Positions 10,786 to 22,419 of a stretch of 64,000 nt of DNA are shown piece after piece. The notes beneath the pieces were generated by a model. It was not told the origin of the DNA. It did no database searches and was given only the letters and a program-made list of their open reading frames with translations. Origin of the DNA: Phoronis australis (Eukaryota > Phoronida > Phoronidae); contig NMRA01000519.1 of NCBI GenBank assembly GCA_002633005.1, positions 69,284 through 133,283 of the forward strand. Reading direction: 5' to 3'. Numbering within the stretch: the first letter of the stretch is position 1; each line of letters opens with the position of its first letter. A program made the translations under genes and the position numbers.

Positions 10786-12390
10786 AAAATCAAAGAAATG
10801 AAACTGCCGCAAAAGATTGCATGAATGCGAGGGAACATAACCGTAGCTGAAGGAGATGAGGACTGAGAATTTCAAAGGCAACAGAGAGAAGATTAGCCTC
10901 TAAAAACGAAATAGAAGAAATAATTGAAGAATGTGAACGAGAAACAGTGCAAACTGCATATCCGCGGAAAGAAAAAAAATCTACAACAGTTTCCAGATGT
11001 AATTTCTGAAACTCAAAGGAGGTACCGAGTATAAAGAAGGGTTTAGTGTTCCAAAGTTCATGTTTTGATGGTTCGACTAGTAGACATTATTAAATCATAA
11101 GTTTCTATCCAAAACCCATTGCCCTTCTCCCATTAATTGATAAAGAAAGACACTGGTGTGTAGAAATGAAACATTGTAAAAAGACATTCACTTCAAAGAT
11201 GGGAAATTAATGCGTTTTATTTTTCTGAAGGACAACTAGCTTTAGAAGGAAGGATGACGACTCCCATACCCTGGTCCATAGCACCTCACTTTCATTTTCA
11301 ATGGTTTAACACTGACAAAAACTTGATGCTTGTAAGTTTGAAAAGTTCAATCATGTGGTTTTTCATCAATAGACCCTATAAAACAATCAACGGGTATTAC
11401 CGTAACAGTGGCCCACCAAAACCGTCAACAAAAGAGCAGCAGTAAGCTTCATCACGTCTGAAATAGAAAAGATAATTTTTGACAAACGCCAAGAAATCAC
11501 ATTGTATATGTACTTCAAGAGATTAGTAAGGTAAGCTTAAACAAATGTTTTGAAGGGGCGACATTGATTGTGACCTTAATCGTTTTGTGCCGCTGTATGT
11601 CGTCACATTACTAAGTAGTTCCATACGCTCTGACAAACTTGTGTCGCAATACAACGCATTCAAGCTATCTTGGTTGATTAAGTTTTTTATTGCTGTTCAT
11701 TACTGTAGGTGTCTGTTCTAGCCAGCTTGGGGCGTGGATCCTATTCCTACAGGTGGTTCTGTACATGTTCAGGTAGCCATCGTGTACTTTAAGTTGATGG
11801 AGTTGGCTAAATGCCAATTTTGAGGCAGGGTGAAGGCTTTGCAGAAATTTAACAAATCTCGGTTGATTTGGACGTTCCAATTCAACCTTTTGTATCTGTC
11901 GGCGATTTTAATTTAGTGTTAACTCCAGTGCTCGGTACATGTGATTATCGTCATTTAAATATCAACCAAACAAGAGCTGGAAATTTCCCACAGCTTTCCT
12001 CGTTTTCTAGCCTGGTGCGAGGTAAATAATACTTGTGTTTAATTCACTTGGCATTTTGGAGTCCACTTCTCGATTTTTGATAACTTTTGACAGTATACGG
12101 ACTGAGATGTAAGAGTCCAGAATTGAAATTGGTTATGACCAGACCATATCAAGGTGTAACCGTTTTCCGAATTTGTTGTTCCACAAATAATATGTTTTAT
12201 TAACATTCTTCCCTTGAATGATTTGTAATATGGAACTGTCTTGTAATCTAGCTATTTTTCAGAACTAATATTGATAATTTAATCAGTAGGTTTGCCCAAA
12301 GTGTGTGCTTATGTGTTACATTCATTGTGTATGAAAGTCATGGGTTCAAACTTCTATACATGTAGTTCCTCTGCGCGTGTTCCTGGCTTT
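10786..12390. other. No gene recognised
   Basis: A minus-strand open stretch near 11665-11890 (RPNQPRFVKFLQSLHP) has no recognisable family or clear splice partners. Otherwise the region is AT-rich unique sequence in which I see nothing functional. Confidence 0.4.
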
Positions 12391-12394
12391 TCTT

Positions 12395-13645
12395 CAATTT
12401 CATTCTTATTCTTATTCTTATTCTTATTCTTCTTATTACTCTGCGCGTGTAAGCGCACAGTAGTGTTTTTCCTGGGTTTTCTTCAATTTTCTTCTTCTTC
12501 TTCTTATTCTTCTTCCGACCAAATTTGAGGCTTAATAACTCCAAATTGGGTGTAGGTACGGTCTTTAAATTCAGCATATTACGTTTGACAATATATAAAT
12601 TTTCATTGGTTATATAATCATATTCCATATTGCACCGGAAGAGGTCGTTTGGTGCAAATGTCTTATAATTTTCAAAATGCTACTCCTCCTTCAGTTTTAA
12701 AGCTATCTTTTTCAAATTCGATGCACAGGTATAAGTCAACATGACAATTTAAAAATTTACTTTTCTAAGTAATCAGGTCATCCAATCAAGTGAAATAGGT
12801 CAAAGGTTAATAGGTGCAAACTAAAATTTTGAGCTAGACACTTCAAATTGACAGGTCTGATTGCCACAGGCAAATCAAATCGGAATCCAAAGTTTCAGGT
12901 CATTTAGTGCAAACATGGGGTCATTAGGTGCATTATTCTTCTGGAAATTTGACTTTTTCAATCAGCAAGTATTCTGATGTGTCAACCGTTAGACAACTGT
13001 GATTCTCAGCGTTAAACACATTTTCCATGGGCTTTGCAATAATTCTCCTAAATATGCTTAAAATGCAACGGATAAGGTCAATTAGTGCAAAGGTCATGTA
13101 ACGTTCAAAATGTCTTACGTTTTTCAAGGAATTCTTTTCAATTTCAGCACACTATTGTAAGTCAACATGTCAATTGAATACCCTACTTTACTTTGCAATA
13201 GACCTAACCAATCAGAAAAAATAGGTCAAAGGTAATTGAGTACAAACAAAATTTTGAGGTAGAGACTTCAGAATTACGTATCTGTTTACTAAGTGCGATT
13301 GAGTTTGAATTCTAAAATTTCAGGTCATGTGGTGCACCCATGGGGTCATTACGCGCATTTTTCTTCTGGAAGCATGACCACTTCATTCATCTTGTATTCT
13401 GAAGTGCTTAAAGTAAAACATCTGTGATTATTAGCATTAACCGCATTTTTAATCGAGATAACAATTACCCCCTCATCGGGGCTCATAATGCACCGGGAGA
13501 GGTCAATTAGTGGAAAGGTCATCAAAAATTTAATAAGTAATTTCTCCAACAGTTTTAAAGAAATCCTTTTCATAATGTTAAACGGGTTGCTGTCAGTAAC
13601 TTCTCATAATAATTCTAGTAATACGCACGCGCAGAGTCCGTTATT
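12395..13645. repeat. ~1.2 kb AT-rich dispersed repeat, block 2 (fuller copy)
   Basis: Begins with a TTATTC/TTC microsatellite (12405-12515), then TTCTTCCGACCAAA, and runs to ACGCGCAGAGTCCGTTA near 13640. It is collinear with block 1 at 9.07-10.28 kb and carries the same internal ~425-bp half-repeat. Four AGGTCA direct repeats with a 10-nt spacer occur across the two blocks. Confidence 0.75.
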
Positions 13646-13649
13646 GTCG

Positions 13650-15042
13650 CGCCGTGACAATAATCTTTCAAGTTTGACATTTACAATTACTTTGGGGGTA
13701 ATAATTACCTGTTTTATTCCGGAGTCAATGCAATGCAAGGTTTCTGAAAATTTCTGAGATCAAATTGTAACATCCAATATGAGGTAGAAAAATCATGTGG
13801 TTTTGCTAGCCAATTGTTTTGTAAGTAAGCCCATTATCATAACTTGGGCAGTAGACTGTGGACACAGTCAGAACTATGTATTTGAAGCCATAAGAATTGC
13901 TTCAGAGCACTGCAAAAATAATACAACAAAACCATCTCGAGGAAGATTCAAAACAAGTTCATGCCAATGGAAAATGTTATCGGACAGCTGATGCGAGCCA
14001 CTTGCATCGTGGCATGCTTATTGCTTACACGTGTTGCTTCGCGAAAGACTGCGACCAACAAGACGGATTGTGGGTTGTCAAATACTGCTGAAAAGTGTCG
14101 GTACGTCACGATGGAATGAGACCAGCGTAGAATACTGTTTGTAGGGCAATACTACGAACTTGTGTTGCTTCACGAATTGTAGAAGTGCAGAGTGTGTGAC
14201 AGCGAGAATCACCTACAGCGGATAAAGGATAAAGCAGTTGGTTGTTTATAGGTCATTGATTGAAGTTAACCCTACAGAGGGCGCCAGAGTAATATTCTTC
14301 ATGATTGTCATTGAAATTTATTAACAAAAAATCATATGCATTAATTTGTGATTATTGAATAATAAAATAGTTACTGTGTTTAATCGTTTGATCTCCGTCC
14401 ATCCATAACCACACACCATACATGTAGCTACTTTTTAAACTAAACCTACAGAGAACTTCTGACAGTTGTTTAGTCTGTCAATTGCTATGCTTCCATGATA
14501 AGGATGTTGTAATATGCAACATTTCCAATACTGTGTTGAAATATGTGTAAGTCGAGTATTTAGTTTTTAGAAACACTTGTGTTGGACATTCGTGGTGAAA
14601 CAAAATCTTTTATCTGTTTTTTTGTTTTGAAAAAGCAGGCAAACCACTCTGAGCTTCTGCTTTTGCACAAAAATTGATTAACTAGAAAGGAAAATAAAAA
14701 AATCAATGCTAGTTTTGTCGCCGAGGAGCTCCTCAGTTGATCGAGGAAAAAACAACTTTACGGCTATGTGATTAGGTCCAAACCAAGACGAATCGAGGAG
14801 GGAGACGTGCCTCAAGACACGTTTACATTTTATAAAACACATGTTTTACAAGCAAACACACGCCTTTCTTATGGAAGCTTGACCATACAATAGATAATGA
14901 GCATGAGACTTGTCTAATGATGTCACTTTACAAAATCTCGTAGAAAAAACAATATGCCCGAGCCTGGGTGATGGAAATGAAAGGAGGACAGCTTCTGACT
15001 CATCAGAAATTTACCAATCCTTTTAAAAATTAAAAGTTAAGT
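13650..15042. other. Intergenic; no gene recognised
   Basis: AT-rich sequence with only short open frames that lack splice context or family motifs. Nothing recognisable was found. Confidence 0.4.
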
Positions 15043-15445
15043 CCTGAGCCCGGTCTCTTTTTACTCGAAATGGAACTCGAAATTAGGTTTGGCATTTTCT
15101 GCTCTAGTTTTGGGCAAACTCAAGATAAAAGTCTATTATTCTATGCTCGAGTACACATTAACTTACGTGATAATTTATTGCCCTTAGTTCACAGTTTGTA
15201 AACCCAAAATTAAAGCAATAAGTTCGAGTTTGAACTCGAAATTTCGAGTTTTTACTCAAGCTTGTAGCACGAATATAAGGGTCTTCAAGGGCAAACTTGA
15301 AGTAGAAACTCCTATGCATAAACTGTAATGTATTCGAGCACAGTCTGATAACCAAGTATCTTATGTTCGCACAAACGGAGCAAAGAAATTGCCAGAAATA
15401 GTTTCGAGTTCGTTTCGAATACAAAGATTAGAGACCGGGCCCTGG
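15043..15445. mobile_element. 403-bp terminal-inverted-repeat element (MITE)
   Basis: The ends CCTGAGCCCGGTCTCT and AGAGACCGGGCCCTGG are inverted, and the match extends inward through ACTCGAAATnGAACTCGAAA on the left and TTTCGAGTTCGTTTCGA on the right, about 40 bp in total. The interior has smaller TTCGAGTTTGAACTCGAA palindromes. No open frame. No convincing target duplication was read. Confidence 0.65.
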
Positions 15446-15561
15446 TTTCGATGGGTTTACCATGATTGAACTCTGTTTAATTCTGTTGGCGACAAAGGCA
15501 AGTCAGTACTTGTTGTGTATTGGCAATGCTACTTGTGGTTTTCCTTACAATATAGTCGCGT

Positions 15562-15990
15562 TTCAACATTCAAAACGTTTGTTAACATCCAAGATTTGCT
15601 TGTTCATTATCAATCGGAATATCCTTTATTGTTGAGCTGCGATGCTTCACCCTACGGTGTTGGCGCGGTATTATCACACGTCTTGGAAGTCAGTTCTGAA
15701 AGACCAATAGCGTTTGCTTCTCGGACATTAGCGCCAGCTGAGAAGAATTATGCACAGAGTGATCGCGAAGCATTGGCTATCATCTTTGGGGTGAAACACT
15801 TCCACAGTTATTTGTATGGACGTAATTTCACAATAGTAACGGACCATTTGCCTCTTTTAGGGATTTTACGTGAGGGCACCGCCATACCGGCTATGTGTAG
15901 CTCACGTATGAAACGATGGGCCCTAATGTTGTCAGGTTATAACTACGTTTTACGACACAAGTCTGGACAGTCTAACGGCAACGCCGACGC
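15562..15990 (+). pseudogene. Ty3/gypsy RNase H fragment
   Basis: Open frame with FKTFVNIQDLLVHYQ, LLLSCDASPYGVGAVLSH, PIAFASRTLAPAEKNYAQ, DREALAIIFGVKHFHSYLYG and FTIVTDHLPL, the classic gypsy RNase H block with Asp, Glu and Asp catalytic positions. It ends at RHKSGQSNGNAD, where the N gap begins. The normal upstream RT catalytic region is absent because of the deletion. Confidence 0.9.
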
Positions 15991-16590
15991 NNNNNNNNNN
16001 NNNNNNNNNNNNNNNNNNNNNNNNNNNNNNNNNNNNNNNNNNNNNNNNNNNNNNNNNNNNNNNNNNNNNNNNNNNNNNNNNNNNNNNNNNNNNNNNNNNN
16101 NNNNNNNNNNNNNNNNNNNNNNNNNNNNNNNNNNNNNNNNNNNNNNNNNNNNNNNNNNNNNNNNNNNNNNNNNNNNNNNNNNNNNNNNNNNNNNNNNNNN
16201 NNNNNNNNNNNNNNNNNNNNNNNNNNNNNNNNNNNNNNNNNNNNNNNNNNNNNNNNNNNNNNNNNNNNNNNNNNNNNNNNNNNNNNNNNNNNNNNNNNNN
16301 NNNNNNNNNNNNNNNNNNNNNNNNNNNNNNNNNNNNNNNNNNNNNNNNNNNNNNNNNNNNNNNNNNNNNNNNNNNNNNNNNNNNNNNNNNNNNNNNNNNN
16401 NNNNNNNNNNNNNNNNNNNNNNNNNNNNNNNNNNNNNNNNNNNNNNNNNNNNNNNNNNNNNNNNNNNNNNNNNNNNNNNNNNNNNNNNNNNNNNNNNNNN
16501 NNNNNNNNNNNNNNNNNNNNNNNNNNNNNNNNNNNNNNNNNNNNNNNNNNNNNNNNNNNNNNNNNNNNNNNNNNNNNNNNNNNNNNNNNN
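15991..16590. other. Assembly gap of 600 N
   Basis: All bases are N. The gap lies inside the LTR element, between RNase H and the integrase C terminus, where the zinc-binding and catalytic core of integrase would be. Confidence 0.99.
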
Positions 16591-16992
16591 GCCGGAGATA
16601 CGGTACTTGTGAGAAACTTCGCCGGCTCACCTACCTGGGTCCCTGGTATGATCATAGAACAACGAGGACCCGTGTCATTCTCGGTGGAGTTGCCCGATAA
16701 ACGGATTTGGAGGCGTCACGTAGACCACATAGTACGACGCACACCGGAAGACAACCCATCTTCAACCACGTTTGGCCCACCGCCAAGTAACTTACCGCCG
16801 CCACAAGCCTTCGTACCGCCAACTCCGTTGACGGAACAACCTTCTACGCCTGTGGTCGATCATACACATCCCACTGCGGATTCGAACGCCACTACCGTAC
16901 GATTACCCGTAGAAAATCCACCAACGGATTCGTCGGTAGTTGTGACACGTTCCGGAAGGAGGTCAATCCAACCAGACAGGCTGAACTTTTAA
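16591..16992 (+). pseudogene. Ty3/gypsy integrase C-terminal fragment
   Basis: Reads AGDTVLVRNFAGSPTWVPG, IIEQRGPVSFSVEL and IWRRHVDHIVRR, the GPY/F-like C-terminal module of gypsy integrases. A proline-rich tail ends RSIQPDRLNF and a stop at 16990. Truncated on its 5' side by the gap. Confidence 0.85.
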
Positions 16993-17200
16993 TTACTACT
17001 TATTATAACTAGCTCCAGTCATCAGTAGGATCACCTTACAGCAAACAGCAGTGTAATACATCGTTTTAGTTATGACTGGACACTTAGTATCGTTTTACAA
17101 GCAAGACTGCTGACAGTGTGTTACATGAATGTTTGTGTTTAGTTTGAAGTGTTCCTCCATGTTTATTTACGTTTGCTGTAGTTAGCTAAGGGTAGAGGGA

Positions 17201-17368
17201 TGTTGTGTATTGGCAATGCTACTTGTGGTTTTCCTTAGAATATAGTCACGTGGTATTTATGCCCACAAGCCACGTGCTCATCCCCTTCTTGTATTAGTTC
17301 TCCAAGCGAATAGACGTATTATAATTTACTCTCATCTGTGTTGTTTTACTGGTTCTACGAACACAACA
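17201..17368 (+). repeat. 3' LTR of the Ty3/gypsy element
   Basis: 168 bp, TGTTGTG...CACAACA, followed by GTACT. A TATTTAT box near 17251 could serve as core promoter. Its first ~50 bp match 15511-15561. Confidence 0.85.
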
Positions 17369-17374
17369 GTACTT

Positions 17375-18770
17375 CAATTTATTACACAGTTATTTGCCAT
17401 CTTCCATACCCAATATTAAAGATAAATTGGCGTTTTAAAAAAACTGACATCCAAGCTCTCCTCTCATTGTCACTCACAACATAGCGTCAACAGTAATTGC
17501 AGAAAGCATAAAGACTGTGTTAGGCATTTTTTCATAAAGATCAGACCGCATACATTTCAAGAAATCATAAGGCTGACAACATTCGCGTGACATACGATCT
17601 TTTCATTACTTCCTGAGGACTGAAATAGCTCGGTATTACTGTACTTTTTGTAGATCTTGAGAAGGCTTTTGATTCGTTGTGGTGTTGGTGTTTTATTGAA
17701 AGAAATCAGTAGCTTTTTAATTTTGGGAGCCAATTAAGAGGTGTAGGTAGGTTTCCTATGAAAATATCGAATCTTGTGTTATTTTAAATGGCCAACCTTC
17801 TCACTGTTTTTATACGGACAGAGGAGATGGATAAGGTGACCCATTACATACCTACATACATGTATCTGTTAAATGGCCAGAAATGTAGGTTGATGTGATC
17901 AGAAACAGCAGAATTACACTTGGAATTGAAGTCAAGGATCGTGAGTTTTTTCTTAAAACAGTAGAAATAAAAGCTATCAAGCATTAAAACAAGTTTCATT
18001 TTCCTGGAAAACAATTAACAAGTCAGTTTTTTCCATTTGTGTAGAAACATATCTTTTTCTATACGGTAAATCACAATTAGTTAGCAAGGTGGATACATGT
18101 AGATAGTGAAAAAAATATGAAAACAAGCACCAACTCTTTGAAACGTGTTGTGTTGTTTATGTACGGTAGCCTCTTATTAAAGGGAGTTTGGGTTTAAAAT
18201 ATTCAGGTTAGTTTCACTGATTCTACTTTTGAAATTTTCCTATAATTTTGGAACGTTGCGTTATTAAATCCAGTTCGATTGTTCGCGAGTTCCAGCTCAT
18301 TGATTTTTAAAACTTTATATAGCAAAATTGATTTTCTGTAAATTAAAGAGCTTATTCAATCTGTTTTTGAAAATCAAACTGCTCAAATATGGCGTTCTTT
18401 TCAATCTCAGTTGCGAATTTTGTGAGAGTGCTTCCGCTATTTATAGGGTTTGTATACAATGGCGCTGTCATGCATGGATTTTTATTACATGGTGGTACCT
18501 TAAAGTAGTTGCATTATAGAAGACTGGAGAAGTGCTCTGTTTCGAAACTCCCATGGTTAATTTGATATAGCTTGGAAGAGTATGCAGGGAAAATTCAGGG
18601 TTTATAAAAGGGGGGCCTTGGGGTTATTGCTGTCTTGTGCAAAGATTGTTTTCGAAGACAAAATTTGAGATGAATGCAGTGATATGTATGTATTGTGTTA
18701 CCGTGCAAAAATGATTAAAATTAACTTACATTTACCAAGCCCGTGGCCAGCACTGAGCGGGGGTGGTTTG
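17375..18770. other. Intergenic; no gene recognised
   Basis: Only short open frames without splice sites or family motifs. A possible remnant reading VDLEKAFDSLWCWCFIE near 17640 resembles an RT fragment but is too short to assign. Confidence 0.35.
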
Positions 18771-18774
18771 TATT

Positions 18775-21700
18775 TCTAGAATGGTGCACCTTTTATATTT
18801 TACAAACATGGACACTATAGAGTTTTCGGTAAGGGTTTTGTCGCAGCTTGATTATGCGAGGGGATATGTGTACATAACGATGACTCTCAGCTCTATGTTA
18901 TAGACGAGACAGATTTTGTAATACCAGAAATGAGGATGCTGTGAAGGTTACTAGAAAAGAACGGGAGACAAATTCAGATGTATTGCGCTCCAGAAAGAGA
19001 ACGTTCTCGGATTACCTCCTACCAAAACTTCAAATCAGCCACGCTTAAATGCATTACGGCGTTCTCCCGTTTCTAAGAACTTGTTCGATTCTATAGTCTA
19101 ACAACAAATTGGGAAGATGACCCTGTAATCAATATCTTACACGAGTGATTAACACCATTCTGGCATTTATGGTTGGAGGGTCAACTCTCTTTCGTTCGTA
19201 TATCTACCCTGCTGCTAAAATAAAAGTTAGAATATATTTTAACATAAACTAAAAGCATTTCTGAAATCCTCGTCAAATAGTGATCATGTTTAGTTTTTGA
19301 ATTTCCAAAACTACCCAACTGCAACCGAAGTTACGGCAATACATTATTTCCGAATGTAGCCTACTAATTCGCTCTGGGTTTTGTGTTCACACGTGATCTG
19401 TAATAAGCTTAGTAGATTATTGGCCGGCCTAATATCACACCAGACAAATGACTGTGCTTGGCAGTTAACAGAGAAGCTAGATGTTATCACACGCTCACAA
19501 CCCTCTACGTCTGGTAAATTTACTTATCGGAAAAACGCCGTTATGGAGTGATTATACTCATTACACACACGGAAGGAAATATAAAATATTTAAAAGGCGA
19601 ATGACTTGACGAAATTATTTATCCGGTTGTAATTTGCGTGTTATCTAAGTTGCTTACATCGCTGGAAATGGGAACAGCCCGCTATTTCGAAGGTTCACTG
19701 CTTACTAAAAACGGTGGTCAGATTTCGGGTGCATGTGTCTGCATGCGAAATTGCCCGCATGTCGTAAAATGAGTACACACGTGCATTTTTAGAAAGATAT
19801 GAATTCGGAATAATGATGAATTATCAACCACGACGTATTCATTAAATCCATGCCAAGATCGCAACGCAACGCGACTGAAGAGTTTAGGGTTCCTGAGCCA
19901 CAACCTCACCCAAGGAACCTCGTACACGGCGGTTAGAAACGAAAAGTGATTAGTAGACCACTTTACTTGTTCCATATTTGCGAGTTACATCAATGGCGGT
20001 TCATTACTTCGAAGGTTCACTACTCCGAAAATATCTAAAATTTCGAACACTGGTATGATTGTTATGCTTTTGCACGCAACGGAAATAAACAATACTTCGG
20101 TAATTAGATGCGCTGAGTGGTGTACATGTACCTATCCCGAAAACAACGCACGGGTACAACTGATTTCATGCACATACAAAATTGCCCGCATGTCGTACAA
20201 ATACGGAAAAATGAGTACGTTCTTGCATTTTTAAAATCAGTATAGTTCGGTAGCAGCCCTTCGTTAACACAAACTTCGTTGAAAACACGACTAAACTTTT
20301 TCGTTGGAAAGCATGATACAGAGTCGCTAGTACATATAGCGTCAAAACGGTCTCCTGTCTTCAGGTGTGCAGATATATAGCAAAACATTGAGATACGTAA
20401 CAAACAAACAAAGTAAAGCACTAGCTATGATTCGAAAGTGCCTGTCTCATCATCAGGCAATAAGTGGAATGAACATATAGGAAGCAAAATAAACAGTGAA
20501 ATACACGTAACAGCAGGTAGAGGGCATACGGGAGTTGCAGGGAGTGTGAATGTATCACACGGTAAGAAACCCACAAGCCTATCGAAACAGAGCCAACATG
20601 CGACACACACCTGTGAACTGCTCATTCACCATAGGTTTTGTCGTGACTGATCAATCGCAATTCCAAAATCTTTAGCCAAAATGTGACATTGTTTCGTAAC
20701 TAATCATTAGCGATTCCAAGTGGACTTTTAGAGCAGTGAAACTGCGGAATAATGACATGTAAATTTGGAAATCTTTACCATCAATTTCGTCTTGCGTATG
20801 AAGTCTGCGAGGCGGCGTACAGCCGACACTGATTAACAAGAAGTAATACTTTCTTCGGCGAATTTCTAGTACGGTGGACCTTTGATGTTTTGCAAGCGTC
20901 GACGATGTAGGGTTTTTGGTAAGGCCCTTGACGCAACTTAAGTAGGGGGGAGGAAAATATATATACACAACGACGACTCTCAGCTCCTAAGTTCCCAAAA
21001 TCAGACGGAATTCAGTTCGAAATCCCCTACCTCATATAATTAACACATTTCCTGAAATTGTCTCCCAAAAACGTTTTACCCATTCGTAATCCTCTGTTAT
21101 AAATTATTTTAAGAATGTTTGTTTTGAAAAATTATGAACTTGAGTGCACTATTCCCAACTGCTTCGTGTGTAACTATTTTCGATAATCTATCCCAGTCTT
21201 TACACAAGTAGTTTTAAAGTACATTATCACCTAATTTTTATAGTTCTGATCATCTGTAACGCTGTATTTTTTCTTTCTTATTCTCTGGTGGCTCCGTGGC
21301 TAGCGGACCTCTCGGGTCATTCACACAGAGTCTCCATAAGCGTAAATCTGTATCAACTTTATTTCTTTTGTTTTTTTGACTTAAAGTGAATAAAGTGCAT
21401 TACTACTACTACCACCAGAAATGAGGATTCCCTGGCGGTTGTTGAAAAAGAACGGGACAAAAGTTCGGATGTAATGTGGTTCAGAAAGAGAATGTTCCCG
21501 CGTTAGCCCCTGCCAAACTTTCAAACCGGGCGTGCTTAAATGAGTGATTAAACCTTTTACATACTAGAAAGAAAATATTTAATAGGAGCAAGATCGACTT
21601 GAATGTTTTAATCTAGTTGTCTTTTGCGTGTTACGTAACTTGTTTACTTTGCTGGAAATGTCAACAGCCCAGTATCGATTCCAAAGTTTCACTACTCTGA

Positions 21701-22060
21701 AGGTTCACTAATGCAAAGATTCACCACTACGGAGAGATCAAAAAAATTCGGATTTGGGTGTAACAGATTTCCAATTTTACATGTACCTGCAAAAATACAC
21801 GACACTTCGGTTATTAGATGCACAAGTGGTGAACCTACATGTACATGTATGCTCAAACAACGCCCGGATTTCTTGCGTATGTGAAATTGCTCGTATCTAT
21901 GTCTTTCTAATACGGAAAATGAGTATGTACTTGAATGTTTAAAAGATTATGAAGTAGGAATATTGATGAATTATCAACCACGACTCATTCATCAAATCCA
22001 TGTCAAAGTCGCATCGTTTCACAGCGTTACTGAGCTAGTTTAGGGCTGCTGCCCTTCAAA
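18775..22060. repeat. Diverged segmental duplication: 18.77-20.0 kb versus 20.86-22.06 kb
   Basis: Landmarks recur in the same order: GACTCTCAGCTC (near 18885 and 20980), GAAATGAGGAT...AAGAACGGGA (18927 and 21416), CAGAAAGAGAA(C/T)GTTC (18992 and 21481), GCTGGAAATG(G/T)(G/C)AACAGCCC (19660 and 21650), and GATGAATTATCAACCACGAC (19813 and 21966). A further partial copy lies near 20100-20290. An insert of about 400 bp separates the blocks in the second copy. No coding sequence recognised. Confidence 0.65.
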
Positions 22061-22318
22061 CTCAGACCATTTGGTAGTAATGTTTTATCGTTTCTCAATG
22101 TGTTGTCTAGCTGCACAGTGACTAAGCAATAACCAAAGTAAAGATTATCGTCAGACTTTTTAGATGTGTGTTAGCTAGCTAGTTTTTCGAAAACTAGAAA
22201 AACAATACATTTAGCTTTACTGCAACTAGAAAAAAGGAAACTATAAATTAAGAATATTGATATTTTTCTCAATTCAACATGATTTTTAACGTTTTATCTT
22301 TTCCTGCAACTTTCTTAG

Positions 22319-22415
22319 GTGTCGCACCGGAGTAGGAACAATGGCTTGGGTCCAGGGATTGGCTGTGGGAGGGAGGACCTTTAAAATGGGACATAACTAC
22401 TCATATGAACATTCA
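22319..22415 (+). CDS. Orphan exon-like segment, unknown gene
   Basis: A strong acceptor (CTGCAACTTTCTTAG) and donor (CA|GTAAGC) bound a 97-bp open stretch reading CRTGVGTMAWVQGLAV then GRTFKMGHNYSYEHS, entering at phase 2 and leaving at phase 0. No partner exon or family is recognised. It could be a real internal exon of a plus-strand gene between the SLC1 gene and the alpha2delta gene, or chance. Confidence 0.3.
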
Positions 22416-22419
22416 GTAA

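Larger units (their letters stand above)
15511..17368 (+). mobile_element. Internally deleted Ty3/gypsy LTR retrotransposon
   Basis: Flanked by the 5-bp target duplication GTACT (15506-15510 and 17369-17373). The intact 3' LTR is 17201-17368 (168 bp), starting TGTTGTG and ending CACAACA, a perfect 7-bp inverted repeat. A polypurine tract AAGGGTAGAGGGA lies just before it. The 5' LTR is cut after about 50 bp (15511-15561) and runs directly into RNase H, so the rest of the LTR, gag, protease and most of RT are missing. A 600-N gap (15991-16590) covers the integrase core. The element is non-autonomous as assembled. Confidence 0.88.

Noticed and set aside
11665-11890. Minus-strand open stretch RPNQPRFVKFLQSLHP upstream of the lectin-like exons
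   Set aside because: Could be an upstream exon, but phase, acceptor and family resemblance are all lacking.
15950-16655. Long open frames across the N run on both strands
   Set aside because: They are open only because N has no stop codons.
21285-21345. tRNA-like A-box word GTGGCTAGCGG followed by poly-T
   Set aside because: No B box, no cloverleaf and no anticodon arm could be drawn; at most a decayed SINE head.
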